A stretch of DNA of 64,000 bases, from contig NZ_BAABHD010000012.1 of assembly GCF_039541915.1 (NCBI RefSeq), positions 62,001 to 126,000 on the forward strand. Reading direction: 5' to 3'. The DNA is from Nibrella saemangeumensis. Its GTDB lineage: Bacteria > Bacteroidota > Bacteroidia > Cytophagales > Spirosomataceae. The notes beneath the pieces are model-generated. The model ran no database searches, was not told the origin of the DNA, and saw nothing but the letters and a program-made list of their open reading frames with translations. Below, piece by piece: positions 35,079-44,026 of the stretch; position 1 is the stretch's first letter, and each line of letters begins with the position of its first letter. A program made the translations under genes and the position numbers.

Positions 35079-36425
35079 ATGAAATCCCAAAACCATATTC
35101 CTACCTCGAAAGTAGCCCGAGCGAGCCAGTTTGTTAAGGCGGGCATCAAGGTGGGGGGCAATTATATCAAGCATTACAGCAAAAAACTCGTTCAGCCCGG
35201 TATGGGAAACGAGGAACTGCACTCGGATAACGCAGCCGACATCTATGATGCGCTGAGCGAGCTGAAAGGCAGTGCCCTGAAAATGGCCCAGATGCTGAGC
35301 ATGGACCGGAATATTTTGCCCAGGGCGTACGTGGATAAGTTCTCTATGTCGCAGTACTCGGCTCCGCCCCTGTCGGGGCCGCTGGTGGTGAAAACCTTCC
35401 GGACGTATTTCGGCAAATCACCGCATCAACTGTTCGACCGGTTCGAGATGGACGCGGTTAACGCAGCGTCTATCGGGCAGGTACACCAGGCCTGGAAGGG
35501 CGATAAAAAGCTGGCGGTAAAAGTACAGTATCCTGGAGTGGCTGACAGTGTCAGCTCAGACCTGAAAATTGCCAAGCCCCTGGCCGTGCGGCTGCTGAAC
35601 CTGAACGAACGGGATATTGACCGCTACATGGGTGAGGTGGAAGCCAAACTGCTGGAAGAAACCGATTATGACCTGGAGCTGAAGCGCTCGGTAGCCATCT
35701 CGGAAGCCTGCGCTGACATCCCCAACCTGGTTTTTCCTAAATACTACCCGGAACTATCCAGCAAGCGTATTCTGACGATGGATTGGCTCGACGGGCTGCA
35801 CCTGAAAGATTTTCTGAAAACGAACCCCTCGCAGGAAGTGCGCAACCGTGTTGGTCAGGCGCTGTGGGATTTTTATAACTACCAGGTGCATACCCTTCGG
35901 CAGGTGCATGCCGACCCGCATCCCGGTAATTTCCTGATGCATGCCGACGGCACCATGGGGGTAATTGATTTCGGCTGTGTGAAGGTCATCCCGGATTATT
36001 TCTACGACAACTACTTCCGGCTCATTAATTTCGATACGCTGGAGGACGAGGCATTAACTAAGGAGATCTTCCGGAATCTTGAGTTCCTGGTTGATGGGGA
36101 CAGCCCCAAAGAAGAAGCCTTCTTCACTGATTTGTTCAAGCAGATGATCTATATGCTGGGCCTGCCCTTCAGCGTCCGGGAGTTTGACTTCGGCGACGAT
36201 GCCTACTTCGACCGCGTGTATGCTTTTGCCGAAGAACTCTCGCAGATCGAAGAACTGAAGAACTCGAAAGTTGCCAGAGGTTCTCAAGATGGCCTGTATA
36301 TCAATCGCACGTATTATGGTCTGTACTCCATGCTGAACGAATTGAAAGCGAAGGTGATTACCCACAAACCGGACTGGTTGCTGTCGCATAAGCTGCGTAG
36401 CGAACTTCAGGACGCAAGCGTCTGA
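35079..36425 (+). CDS. ABC1/COQ8-like atypical kinase
   Basis: A 448-residue protein of the UbiB/ADCK family. Elements in order: ELKGSALKMAQMLSMD (position of the KxGQ motif, here KMAQ), NAASIGQVHQAW (alanine-rich loop), LAVKVQYPGV (catalytic lysine), EETDYDLELK, HADPHPGNFLM (catalytic loop) and GVIDFGCVK (the metal-binding DFG). The order and the GSALKMAQMLSMD context are closer to COQ8 than to UbiB. In other organisms such proteins support quinone synthesis; Bacteroidota use menaquinone, so the role here is open. A longer frame begins at 34956; the ATG at 35079 was chosen because the extension lies inside the TetR gene. Confidence 0.9.
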   Translation: MKSQNHIPTSKVARASQFVKAGIKVGGNYIKHYSKKLVQPGMGNEELHSDNAADIYDALSELKGSALKMAQMLSMDRNILPRAYVDKFSMSQYSAPPLSGPLVVKTFRTYFGKSPHQLFDRFEMDAVNAASIGQVHQAWKGDKKLAVKVQYPGVADSVSSDLKIAKPLAVRLLNLNERDIDRYMGEVEAKLLEETDYDLELKRSVAISEACADIPNLVFPKYYPELSSKRILTMDWLDGLHLKDFLKTNPSQEVRNRVGQALWDFYNYQVHTLRQVHADPHPGNFLMHADGTMGVIDFGCVKVIPDYFYDNYFRLINFDTLEDEALTKEIFRNLEFLVDGDSPKEEAFFTDLFKQMIYMLGLPFSVREFDFGDDAYFDRVYAFAEELSQIEELKNSKVARGSQDGLYINRTYYGLYSMLNELKAKVITHKPDWLLSHKLRSELQDASV

Positions 36426-36549
36426 CGCGTTAATTAGGTTGGTCGTCTACAGTACCGGCAGATTGAATAGGGGAGAAGAAAAGCAAAGTTTGCATTTGTC
36501 TTTTCAGTCGATTGTGGCTATTTTCCGGGAACTGAATTAATTCTCCGGC

Positions 36550-37053
36550 ATGGGCAAACCCCACTTCGACGATATTTTTATGGAATTGGCCGTTAACCTG
36601 GCCAGGCGTTCTCACTGCATTAAGGCGCAAGTCGGTGCAGTACTGACCAAGGAGACCCGCATTATTTCGATCGGCTACAACGGTCCCCCGGCCGGTACGC
36701 ACAACTGCGACGAAGAATTCCCGGGAGTGGGTTGCCCTCGCGATTCAAAAGGTAGTTGTTCGCTGGCGCTGCATGCCGAACAGAATGCCATTTTGTACGC
36801 AGCCAAGAATGGCTCCAGCATGGAAGGTTCTACCCTGTACGTGACCCTGTCGCCCTGTATAGCCTGCGCCCGCATTATTTACAGCATGAAAATCGACCGG
36901 GTGATCTATTACCATTCGTACGCCGAATACAAGGGCATACCCGTCGACGAGGGAGTAGAGTTTCTGCGCCGGTTTGGGGTTCATGTGGAGCGGTATGCGC
37001 CGACGGAGCTGCTTTCCATGCCGACAGACCCCAGGTTATTGCCGGTATCATGA
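36550..37053 (+). CDS. dCMP/cytidine deaminase family protein
   Basis: A 167-residue zinc enzyme. The zinc site is HAEQNAILYA (histidine plus catalytic glutamate) with TLSPCIACARIIYSM (two cysteines). The segments RRSHCIKAQVGAVL and YNGPPAGTHNCDEEFPGVGC fit dCMP deaminase (ComEB-like), which produces dUMP for thymidylate synthesis. Its stop overlaps the start of the ACP phosphodiesterase gene in ATGA (37050-37053), so translation of the two is probably coupled. Confidence 0.92.
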   Translation: MGKPHFDDIFMELAVNLARRSHCIKAQVGAVLTKETRIISIGYNGPPAGTHNCDEEFPGVGCPRDSKGSCSLALHAEQNAILYAAKNGSSMEGSTLYVTLSPCIACARIIYSMKIDRVIYYHSYAEYKGIPVDEGVEFLRRFGVHVERYAPTELLSMPTDPRLLPVS

Positions 37054-37655
37054 ACATTCTGGCGCATGCATATCTCTCCGGGCGCCACGAAAGCCTGATC
37101 ATCGGCAACTTCATCGCTGATTTTATCAAAGGAAATCCGGCCAATCCCCGGCATGGCTTAACCCCCAACGAACAGGCCGGCGTGTGGTTGCACCGGGCCA
37201 TTGACGAATACACCGACGCCCACGCCCAGGTAGCGGCTGTCCGCCAATTGCTATATCCTCGGTGCCATAAATACGCCGGGGTAGCCGTCGACGTATTCTT
37301 CGATCACTTCCTGGCCGTTCAGCTGGCAACCAGCCCGGATGATTCTCTGCTGGGTTTCCGGACCTATGTGTATGAGGTACTGCACCGTCATTGGAACCGC
37401 CTGCCACCAGGTGCCGACCGCATGGCCGAAGCCATGATCCGGTACGACTGGCTGAACCACTACCAAACGATTGAAGGCATCGACCGGTCCCTGAAAGGAT
37501 TGTCGCGCCGGACGGCTTTCCCTTCTGGCCTGGATACGGCCATTGACGATTTTACGGCCCATTACGGGTTCATTGGAGAGTGCTTTGCCCGCTTCTGGCC
37601 ACAACTGGTGGCTTTTGCGCGGGAAAGGCTGGTCAGTTTGCCCGGTTTCGCGTAG
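37050..37655 (+). CDS. Acyl carrier protein phosphodiesterase (DUF479)
   Basis: A 201-residue protein matching AcpH: MNILAHAYLSG at the start, IGNFIADFIKG, GVWLHRAIDEYTDAH, VDVFFDHFLA (metal-binding aspartates and histidines of an HD-like site) and LNHYQTIEGIDRSLKGLSRR. E. coli AcpH removes 4'-phosphopantetheine from holo-ACP. Length agrees with the family (about 193 in E. coli). It overlaps the deaminase stop, and holA follows 12 bases after its own stop. Confidence 0.9.
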   Translation: MNILAHAYLSGRHESLIIGNFIADFIKGNPANPRHGLTPNEQAGVWLHRAIDEYTDAHAQVAAVRQLLYPRCHKYAGVAVDVFFDHFLAVQLATSPDDSLLGFRTYVYEVLHRHWNRLPPGADRMAEAMIRYDWLNHYQTIEGIDRSLKGLSRRTAFPSGLDTAIDDFTAHYGFIGECFARFWPQLVAFARERLVSLPGFA

Positions 37656-37660
37656 TTTTG
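37653..37660 (+). promoter_or_regulatory. Candidate -7 box upstream of holA
   Basis: TAGTTTTG matches TAnnTTTG exactly and includes the TAG stop of the preceding gene. It lies 7 bases before the holA ATG, so a transcript from it would be leaderless or nearly so. No well-spaced TTG is seen upstream. Confidence 0.3.
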
Positions 37661-37667
37661 CCGCCCT

Positions 37668-38702
37668 ATGACTCCCGCTGTTACTAACCTCCTGAAAGAT
37701 ATTCGCAACAAACGGCTGGTACCGGTTTACCTGATCCACGGCGATGAGCCGTATTACCTGGACCGCATTGCCGACGAACTGGAAAAGGTGGCCGTGCCGG
37801 TGGCTGAGCGTGGATTTAATCAGTTTGTGCTGTTCGGCAAAGACACCGATGTGGGCGCGGTGCTGAACTACGCCCGGCGCTACCCGTTTATGGCCGAGCG
37901 TCAGTTGGTCCTGGTCAAAGAAGCGCAGCAGATTGCCGGCATTGGCGATAAAAGCGGGCAGCAGCTTCTGGAGGATTACGCGGCCAACCCGTTGTCGAGC
38001 ACGATTCTGATGCTATGCTTTGTCAAAGAAGATGGTAAAGCAGGCCTGGATGAGCGCAAAACCTGGGTCAAAGCTTTTGGACAAAAAGGGGTGTTGCTCG
38101 GCGTCAAGAAGATGTACGACAACAAATTGGTCGACTGGGTCGCGGAATACTGCCACGAACAGGGTGCTAAGGTGAGCCCAAAAGCCTGCCAGATGCTGGT
38201 CGACGCCATCGGTAATGACCTGAAACGGCTGGCCAGTGAGATTGACAAAATCCTGCTGAACCTTCACGTTGGCGAAGAGATCGCTGCCGGTACGGTAGAG
38301 CGACTGGTGGGTATCAGCAAGGAATACAATGTTTTTGAACTACAGAAAGCTCTGGTGCAGCGCGATGTGGTCAAGGCCAATCGCATCGTCGATTATTTTG
38401 GTCGCAACGCCAAGGATAATCCGCTCATCATGATCCTCACGCAGTTGTTCCAGTATTTCAGCCGGGTGCTCATGGTGCAGGCCTCCAAAGACCAGTCTGA
38501 AAAAGCCGTTGCTGCATTACTGGCCATCAACCCCTTTTTTGCCAAAGGTTACCTGTCAGCCGCCCGTACGTTTCCGCTTCCCAAAGTGGTCGCTATTATC
38601 CACGCCATCCGCCGGTCCGACGCCTTGGCCAAAGGCATTGATTCGCCGTCTATGAACGAAGGGGATATTTTACGGCAGCTCGTTTTTGACATTCTACATT
38701 AA
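37668..38702 (+). CDS. holA: DNA polymerase III subunit delta
   Basis: A 344-residue clamp-loader subunit that opens the beta clamp. VYLIHGDEPYYLDRIADELE at the start and the following YARRYPFMAERQLVLVKEAQ are typical of HolA, as are SPKACQMLVDAIGNDLKRLA (domain II) and the helical C-terminal domain with EYNVFELQKALVQRDVVKAN. No Walker motif is present, as expected for delta. It probably ends the unit that starts with the deaminase gene. Confidence 0.92.
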   Translation: MTPAVTNLLKDIRNKRLVPVYLIHGDEPYYLDRIADELEKVAVPVAERGFNQFVLFGKDTDVGAVLNYARRYPFMAERQLVLVKEAQQIAGIGDKSGQQLLEDYAANPLSSTILMLCFVKEDGKAGLDERKTWVKAFGQKGVLLGVKKMYDNKLVDWVAEYCHEQGAKVSPKACQMLVDAIGNDLKRLASEIDKILLNLHVGEEIAAGTVERLVGISKEYNVFELQKALVQRDVVKANRIVDYFGRNAKDNPLIMILTQLFQYFSRVLMVQASKDQSEKAVAALLAINPFFAKGYLSAARTFPLPKVVAIIHAIRRSDALAKGIDSPSMNEGDILRQLVFDILH

Positions 38703-38927
38703 ATATTTTTCCCGTGACAGCGCGTGACAATAGGGGCGTCGTGGCTTGATTAGGAAGGCCGCACAGATGCCGGCGAGAAAACTTTTTAAATTAGTAATCG
38801 TTAAAGTATCTCAACGTTTGCCTCTCTATTCGTGTAGCAAGCAATAGCCTGTGGCTTTACAACCACGTTTAAAACTTCTGATTGGTTTGTTAAAGCGTTA
38901 TATTATATTGAGCCATAGCTTCAACAA

Positions 38928-39731
38928 ATGAAAATAAGATTTTTACTCTATATAGCCATTATCGTGCTCCCGGCCTGTAGACCTAATCGCAATTTAGTAT
39001 ACCTGAATGACCTGCGGGGATCAGCCGAATACAAAACCCAGATTGCCAACAACCCTCCTCTTCAGGTTCAGCCGGATGATCTGCTGCGAATCACGATTAA
39101 TAGCCTGAATCCCGAGTCGAGTATTTTATTCAACAATGGTGTGTTGGCGGCTACCAGCAGTGCCAATCCCAGTGAAGCGACAACGGTTAATAATGCCGTA
39201 ACCAGCAAGCGCGAGAACGAAGGCTATCTGGTTGATCGGGAAGGTTTTATCAACTTTCCGGTGCTGGGGCGGGTTAAATTGTCCGGGCTGACCATGGAAG
39301 AGGCAACACAGAAAATGACCGCTGAGGTCAGGAAGTATGTAAAGAACCCCATTGTAGAAGTCCGATTATTAAACTTCAAAGTCACCGTGATTGGGGAAGT
39401 CAATCAGCCTACGTCCATCGACGTACCCAGAGAGCGTATCAACGTGCTGGAAGCGCTGGGGCTGGCGGGCGATATGACGCCGTTTGGGCGCCGGGAAAAC
39501 GTTTTGATCATTCGGGAAAAAGAAGGCATCCGTACGGCAACCCGCTTAAACCTGAATTCGAAAGACGTGCTGCAATCACCTTATTTTTATCTACAGCAGA
39601 ACGATGTGGTGTACGTCGAACCCGATAATCAGGCCCGTCTCGCGCAGAATGACCCAAATAATAGGTTTCTGCCCATCTGGGCCGCCGTAATTTCAACCAT
39701 TGGGTTTGCTATTATATCTTTTGTACGGTAA
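38928..39731 (+). CDS. Polysaccharide export outer-membrane lipoprotein (Wza-like)
   Basis: A 267-residue protein with a lipobox (IIVLPAC, cysteine at residue 17). The polysaccharide export domain PF02563 runs from LQVQPDDLLRITINSLNPES to LSGLTMEEATQKMTAEVRKY. One SLBB domain begins at FKVTVIGEVNQPTSIDVPRE, and a C-terminal hydrophobic segment (LPIWAAVISTIGFAIISFVR) may cross the outer membrane. It would form the exit channel for the exopolysaccharide. It is the first gene of a tightly packed cluster with the Wzc-like kinase and flippase; ~225 bases upstream contain no gene. Confidence 0.92.
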   Translation: MKIRFLLYIAIIVLPACRPNRNLVYLNDLRGSAEYKTQIANNPPLQVQPDDLLRITINSLNPESSILFNNGVLAATSSANPSEATTVNNAVTSKRENEGYLVDREGFINFPVLGRVKLSGLTMEEATQKMTAEVRKYVKNPIVEVRLLNFKVTVIGEVNQPTSIDVPRERINVLEALGLAGDMTPFGRRENVLIIREKEGIRTATRLNLNSKDVLQSPYFYLQQNDVVYVEPDNQARLAQNDPNNRFLPIWAAVISTIGFAIISFVR

Positions 39732-39754
39732 CTCGTACTGTCCTAAACACCGCT

Positions 39755-42076
39755 ATGGCCGAGGGCGAAGTTATTTATTCCCAATCTGAAAAAAACGATT
39801 TTAAGCGGTTCCTGTATAAGTACCTGCGCTACTGGTATTTGTTCGTAATCAGTATTGCCCTTTTTCTAACTCTGGCGTTTGTGCTGCTTCGTATGAGTAC
39901 CCCCCAGTATCTGATTAGCAGCTCCATCCTGATTCGCGATATTGATAAAGGCCCCGATTTTCAATCCGGTGATCCGGTGTTCAAAGACCTGGATATTTTC
40001 AATGCAGCTACCAGTATTGAAAACGAAATAGAAGCGCTGAAATCAATAACGCTCATGCAGCGGGTGCTAACGGAATTGTCCCTGCAAACCAGCTATTATG
40101 TCGATGCCTTTCTGAGCAAACGGGAGATCTACGGTAGCGAACTGCCGATTCGGGTGCGCATTTCTCGAATAAACAATGCCGCCTATAAGCAGAAAGTAAA
40201 GATCGTTATCAAAAACAGCAATGAGTTTGAGTGGCAGGACGGAGCCTTGACAACCCATACCTGCCGGTTTGGAGAGTCGGTTGTCCGGCCATATGGGACG
40301 TTTACGGTACTGGTAGCGTCGGCCGTATTACGGAACCAGCCCCAGGTGATACACGTAGTTTTTCATGACCTGCGTGATCTGGCTCTAGACTATCAGGAGA
40401 AACTGACGGTCGCTCAGGTTAATAAAAAGGCTAATGTGCTGACAGTTAGTATGCTGAGTCCGGTTCCGGAAAAGGGCAAAGCCATTGTTAACAAACTGAT
40501 CGACGAATATAATACCGAGAGCAAGGAAGATCGCAATCTTCTGGCAATGAATACCATCAATTTCATTGATGAGCGGCTGCGTGATCTTACCGGTGAGTTG
40601 TCGGATATCGAGCGGTCGGTAGAACAGTTCAAACGTCGAAACCAGGTAACAGATGTCCGTTCCGAAGCGACGGCCTACCTGGAAGAGTCCCGGAATTACT
40701 CCAATCAGCTTTCAAACCTGAACATTCAGCTCGATGTGGCCGAGTCGCTGGAGCGGTACCTGTCGCAACAGCAGGATCAGTTTGAACTGGTGCCGAGTAA
40801 CCTCCGGATCGACGATCCTACGCTGGTTGATCTGATTACCCGGTTTAATGAATTGCAACTCCAGCGCGAACGGTTGTTGCGAACCGCCGAGCCTGCCAAT
40901 CCACTGGTAATAAACATTAATCAGCAGTTAGCCAATCTACGGCTTAACATTCTGGAGAACCTGAGTACCATTAAACGCGGCCTGATCGTTACCCGCGACA
41001 ATTTGGCCAACAAAGCCGGTGGTTTCCGGTCCCGGATTTCCCAAATCCCTGAAATTGAACGTCAGCTCAATGCCATCAACCGGCAGGAGGGCGTTAAACG
41101 GGATTTGTATGTGTACCTGCTGCAGAAACGCGAAGAATCGGCGCTGTCGCTGGCGGCAACCGGTTCCAATACCCGGGTCATCGACCCGGCCATCGCCAGC
41201 AAAACGCCGGTACAGCCAAAGAAACCGGTGTTTTTCGGGGTGGCGTTTGTGCTGGGCCTGGTGTTGCCCCTTGGTTTTATTATGGTACGCGATTTCCTGA
41301 GCGATAAGGTCCAGCGGAAAAAGGATATTACAAAATCCACCTCGGTGCCTGTTCTGGGCGAGATTTCTCATTTCGGCAAAAAAGGATACCTGGCCGTTTC
41401 CAAAGGAATTCAGACTCCACATATGGAGCAGTTCCGGCTGCTGCGGAGCAACCTGGATTTTGCCGCTCCGCAGCACGCCAATCAGGTTATTCTGGTTACC
41501 TCGAGTATGCCGGGAGAAGGAAAAACATTTGTGGGCATCAACCTGGCGGTGAGCCTGAGTTTTGCCGGGCGCAGCGTGGTTTTGGTGGATTTTGACCTTC
41601 GGCAGCCTGGGATTATAAACGGCCTGGGTCTGAACAGCGGCCCAGGGGTGAGTGATTTTGTGAACCGAAAGGACTTAGCGGCAGATGCCGTGATTGGCTC
41701 AACGTCCGCAGCGCCCGATCTGGCGGTAATCGGAGCAGGTTCTTTGCCGGACGATCCTACGGAATTTATGATGTCGCCCCGCGTGAGCCAACTTATTACG
41801 GAGCTTCGGGAGCGATTTGACCATATAATCATCGATACGGCTCCCATGGGTCAGGTAGCCGATGCGTACTCGTTAGCGCCGTTTATTGATGTGACTATTT
41901 TTGTGGTGCGGTACAACTTTACACCTAAGGCCCAGATTGACAACATCAACGAAATTGTCGATAACAAAAAGCTCAACCAGCCGATGATTGTGCTGAACGA
42001 CGCCCGGAGAGAAAACAGCTATGCCCTGAAACAGCGGTATGCCATGAACAAGTACAACAAGAAGAAACGTGTGTAA
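39755..42076 (+). CDS. Wzc-like polysaccharide co-polymerase with BY-kinase domain
   Basis: A 773-residue inner-membrane protein. Helix at ~25-48 and another at ~488-508 enclose a large periplasmic domain with the Wzz fold and coiled coil (RRNQVTDVRSEATAYLEESR). The cytoplasmic kinase has Walker A SSMPGEGKTFVGIN (about 583-596), Walker A' VVLVDFDLRQPG (about 608) and Walker B IIIDTAPM (about 691). The C-terminus has only three tyrosines (SYALKQRYAMNKYNKKKRV), a reduced version of the usual tyrosine cluster. It controls chain length and export with the Wza-like lipoprotein. Confidence 0.94.
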   Translation: MAEGEVIYSQSEKNDFKRFLYKYLRYWYLFVISIALFLTLAFVLLRMSTPQYLISSSILIRDIDKGPDFQSGDPVFKDLDIFNAATSIENEIEALKSITLMQRVLTELSLQTSYYVDAFLSKREIYGSELPIRVRISRINNAAYKQKVKIVIKNSNEFEWQDGALTTHTCRFGESVVRPYGTFTVLVASAVLRNQPQVIHVVFHDLRDLALDYQEKLTVAQVNKKANVLTVSMLSPVPEKGKAIVNKLIDEYNTESKEDRNLLAMNTINFIDERLRDLTGELSDIERSVEQFKRRNQVTDVRSEATAYLEESRNYSNQLSNLNIQLDVAESLERYLSQQQDQFELVPSNLRIDDPTLVDLITRFNELQLQRERLLRTAEPANPLVININQQLANLRLNILENLSTIKRGLIVTRDNLANKAGGFRSRISQIPEIERQLNAINRQEGVKRDLYVYLLQKREESALSLAATGSNTRVIDPAIASKTPVQPKKPVFFGVAFVLGLVLPLGFIMVRDFLSDKVQRKKDITKSTSVPVLGEISHFGKKGYLAVSKGIQTPHMEQFRLLRSNLDFAAPQHANQVILVTSSMPGEGKTFVGINLAVSLSFAGRSVVLVDFDLRQPGIINGLGLNSGPGVSDFVNRKDLAADAVIGSTSAAPDLAVIGAGSLPDDPTEFMMSPRVSQLITELRERFDHIIIDTAPMGQVADAYSLAPFIDVTIFVVRYNFTPKAQIDNINEIVDNKKLNQPMIVLNDARRENSYALKQRYAMNKYNKKKRV

Positions 42077-42081
42077 GCGTT

Positions 42082-43566
42082 ATGTTAGGTAAGAAATTAG
42101 GGCAGAACTTCGCCATCAGCATCGTCTCCATGGTGCTGGGGATTCTCAGTTCGGTGTTCATAGCGCGCATAGGGGGACCGGCGGTGTTGGGGAATATCAG
42201 TCTGGCCATGTCTTTTCAGGTGCTGGTGAAATCCATTTTCACCCATACCGTCAACAGCGCTCACCTGAAAATGTACAGCGATGATCCGGACGTGGGGCTG
42301 AAAAACTACCTGGCCGTATTCTTCTTCTACAATGTGCTGACCACCTTGCTGGTGCTGGCGTTTGTGTTCTGGAACCAGACCAGCCAACAGGGTACGTTTA
42401 CCGACCTACAGATTTCGCTGATCGTCATCTTTATCCTGCAGGATTACCTGATGACGCCCCTGTACCTGTACCAGACCGATCAGTCCTCGAAGCTGAACAT
42501 TGTCCGGGCCAATATGATTGACTTTTTTGCCCAGACTCTGCTTAACATTGCCAAGATAGCGGCTGTTGTATTCGGAGAAACCGAAATTGGGATTGCCTGG
42601 TACATGATGGCGGCCGTTGGGCTTAGCTCCATCTACCCGCTGGTGATGCTGATCCGGTCAAAGTTTGGCCCATTTTCGCTCGATATTGCCAGGAAATACA
42701 TCCGGTACTCCCTTAGTATTTCGACCTCGACCATTGCCTATGGCCTGCTGATAAGCTTTGATAAAGTTTTGCTGGGTTTGTTTCGGGTATCGCCTGAGCA
42801 ATTGGGGTACTATAATGTAGGTAACCGGCTCGGGCTGCTCGTGCTCACTTTGGGTACAAGCGTTGGGGGCATTTTTCTGTCGGTTTTTGCCAAAAACGTG
42901 ACAGAAAATAACCAGGAAAAAACAAAGGAGCAGTTAGCCAATTATGAGCACTTTATCTCTATTATTTTTTTGCCCGCCGTGGTGGTGGCTACGCTTTTCG
43001 GCGAAGAACTGATTACGGTGGTCTTTGGCGTCGAGTACGTACATGCCTACCCGGTGCTGATTTTCTCTCTATTGTTCGCGTTTGTAAAGACCCTGACAAT
43101 TCCTTACCAGAATTACATCTTTGCCAATAATCAACTGAAAGATTTCCGGCTGACGTCGATCCTGTTTGCGGTAGCTATAGCCCTCTTTACCTTATTATTT
43201 GCCTATGTCGACTTCTTTGGTGACTTGACCATATCGGTAGCGTTTGGTTTGTTTGTGGCCTGTCTGTTCGAGCGTGTCCTGTTTACCCGCGCTGCCGCCA
43301 AAGTGGACCCCCTGATTCAATTTTTCTTTTATCCTACAACTATCCTGTTTTTCGGAGCGATCATCGGCGGCTGGTTCCTGATCCGCGAAGTTTTACCATT
43401 AGATAACTACCTACTAACCTTTAGCATTCGATTTGGGATTTTATTATTATTGTTACCTGTTGGTTACCTGCTTGGCGTTTACACCCGCGATGATGCGGCT
43501 ATGGTCACTAAACTGCTCAATAGGCAGCCGGTCCAAAAAGAGAGCGTTAATGCACAACCGGAATAA
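42082..43566 (+). CDS. Polysaccharide flippase (Wzx/MOP superfamily)
   Basis: A 494-residue protein with about twelve to fourteen helices. The start GKKLGQNFAISIVSMVLGIL and the middle SLSISTSTIAYGLLISFDKV segment fit the MOP flippases, which move undecaprenyl-linked repeat units across the inner membrane. It begins 5 bases after the Wzc-like stop. Together with the EpsG-type protein it indicates a Wzx/Wzy-type pathway. Confidence 0.88.
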   Translation: MLGKKLGQNFAISIVSMVLGILSSVFIARIGGPAVLGNISLAMSFQVLVKSIFTHTVNSAHLKMYSDDPDVGLKNYLAVFFFYNVLTTLLVLAFVFWNQTSQQGTFTDLQISLIVIFILQDYLMTPLYLYQTDQSSKLNIVRANMIDFFAQTLLNIAKIAAVVFGETEIGIAWYMMAAVGLSSIYPLVMLIRSKFGPFSLDIARKYIRYSLSISTSTIAYGLLISFDKVLLGLFRVSPEQLGYYNVGNRLGLLVLTLGTSVGGIFLSVFAKNVTENNQEKTKEQLANYEHFISIIFLPAVVVATLFGEELITVVFGVEYVHAYPVLIFSLLFAFVKTLTIPYQNYIFANNQLKDFRLTSILFAVAIALFTLLFAYVDFFGDLTISVAFGLFVACLFERVLFTRAAAKVDPLIQFFFYPTTILFFGAIIGGWFLIREVLPLDNYLLTFSIRFGILLLLLPVGYLLGVYTRDDAAMVTKLLNRQPVQKESVNAQPE

Positions 43567-43577
43567 TACATAAGCAA

Positions 43578-43961
43578 ATGTTGCCTAAGGACCTGACGCT
43601 AGACTTAAGAAACCGGCTGAATTATCTGGCTGGTCAACTACAGGGAATTGTTCGGATGCTGGATCAGGAAAATACCCATCCTGAGCAGATCCTGATTCAG
43701 TTTAAATCGTTAAAGGTAGGCCTGCAAAAAGCCCACGTCATTCTGATGGATGAGGTGGTGCGCAAAGATCTGGCCCTGCGTATCGTTGATCTGAAAAACG
43801 CCTGTCCCGGAAACTGCCCCGATGCCGAAAACATTGAGTCGGTTCGTCAGGAATTTCCCTATCTGAAGCCGGAGGAACTGATTGATACGATCAATGAGGT
43901 GGATCAGATTCGCGAGCGGCTGGCCCGCTACAACGCCCGAAATCAACAGAAAAGTTTATGA
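43578..43961 (+). CDS. CsoR/RcnR-like helical protein lacking metal ligands
   Basis: A 127-residue protein. RLNYLAGQLQGIVRMLDQ is a clear match to the first helix of CsoR/RcnR/FrmR (DUF156) repressors. The ligand positions that are Cys-His-Cys in CsoR are replaced: the first falls in HPEQIL, the other two in LMDEVVRKDL. A C-terminal extension has NACPGNCPD, whose two cysteines could be redox or metal sites of another kind. It sits 11 bases after the flippase gene, so it is probably in the same transcript. A regulatory role is inferred; its ligand, if any, is unknown. Confidence 0.72.
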   Translation: MLPKDLTLDLRNRLNYLAGQLQGIVRMLDQENTHPEQILIQFKSLKVGLQKAHVILMDEVVRKDLALRIVDLKNACPGNCPDAENIESVRQEFPYLKPEELIDTINEVDQIRERLARYNARNQQKSL

Positions 43962-43969
43962 GAACCTAG

Positions 43970-44002
43970 TTGGAAGACCCCCCAGGTGCATCTGTAGCTT
44001 TG
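43970..44002 (+). promoter_or_regulatory. Probable promoter of the acetyltransferase gene
   Basis: TTG at 43970-43972, a 22-base spacer, then TAGCTTTG at 43995-44002, an exact TAnnTTTG box. The gene's ATG is 25 bases downstream. It would give the rest of the cluster an internal start. Confidence 0.6.
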
Positions 44003-44026
44003 TCTTCTTGATCCAAAGCATGGTAT

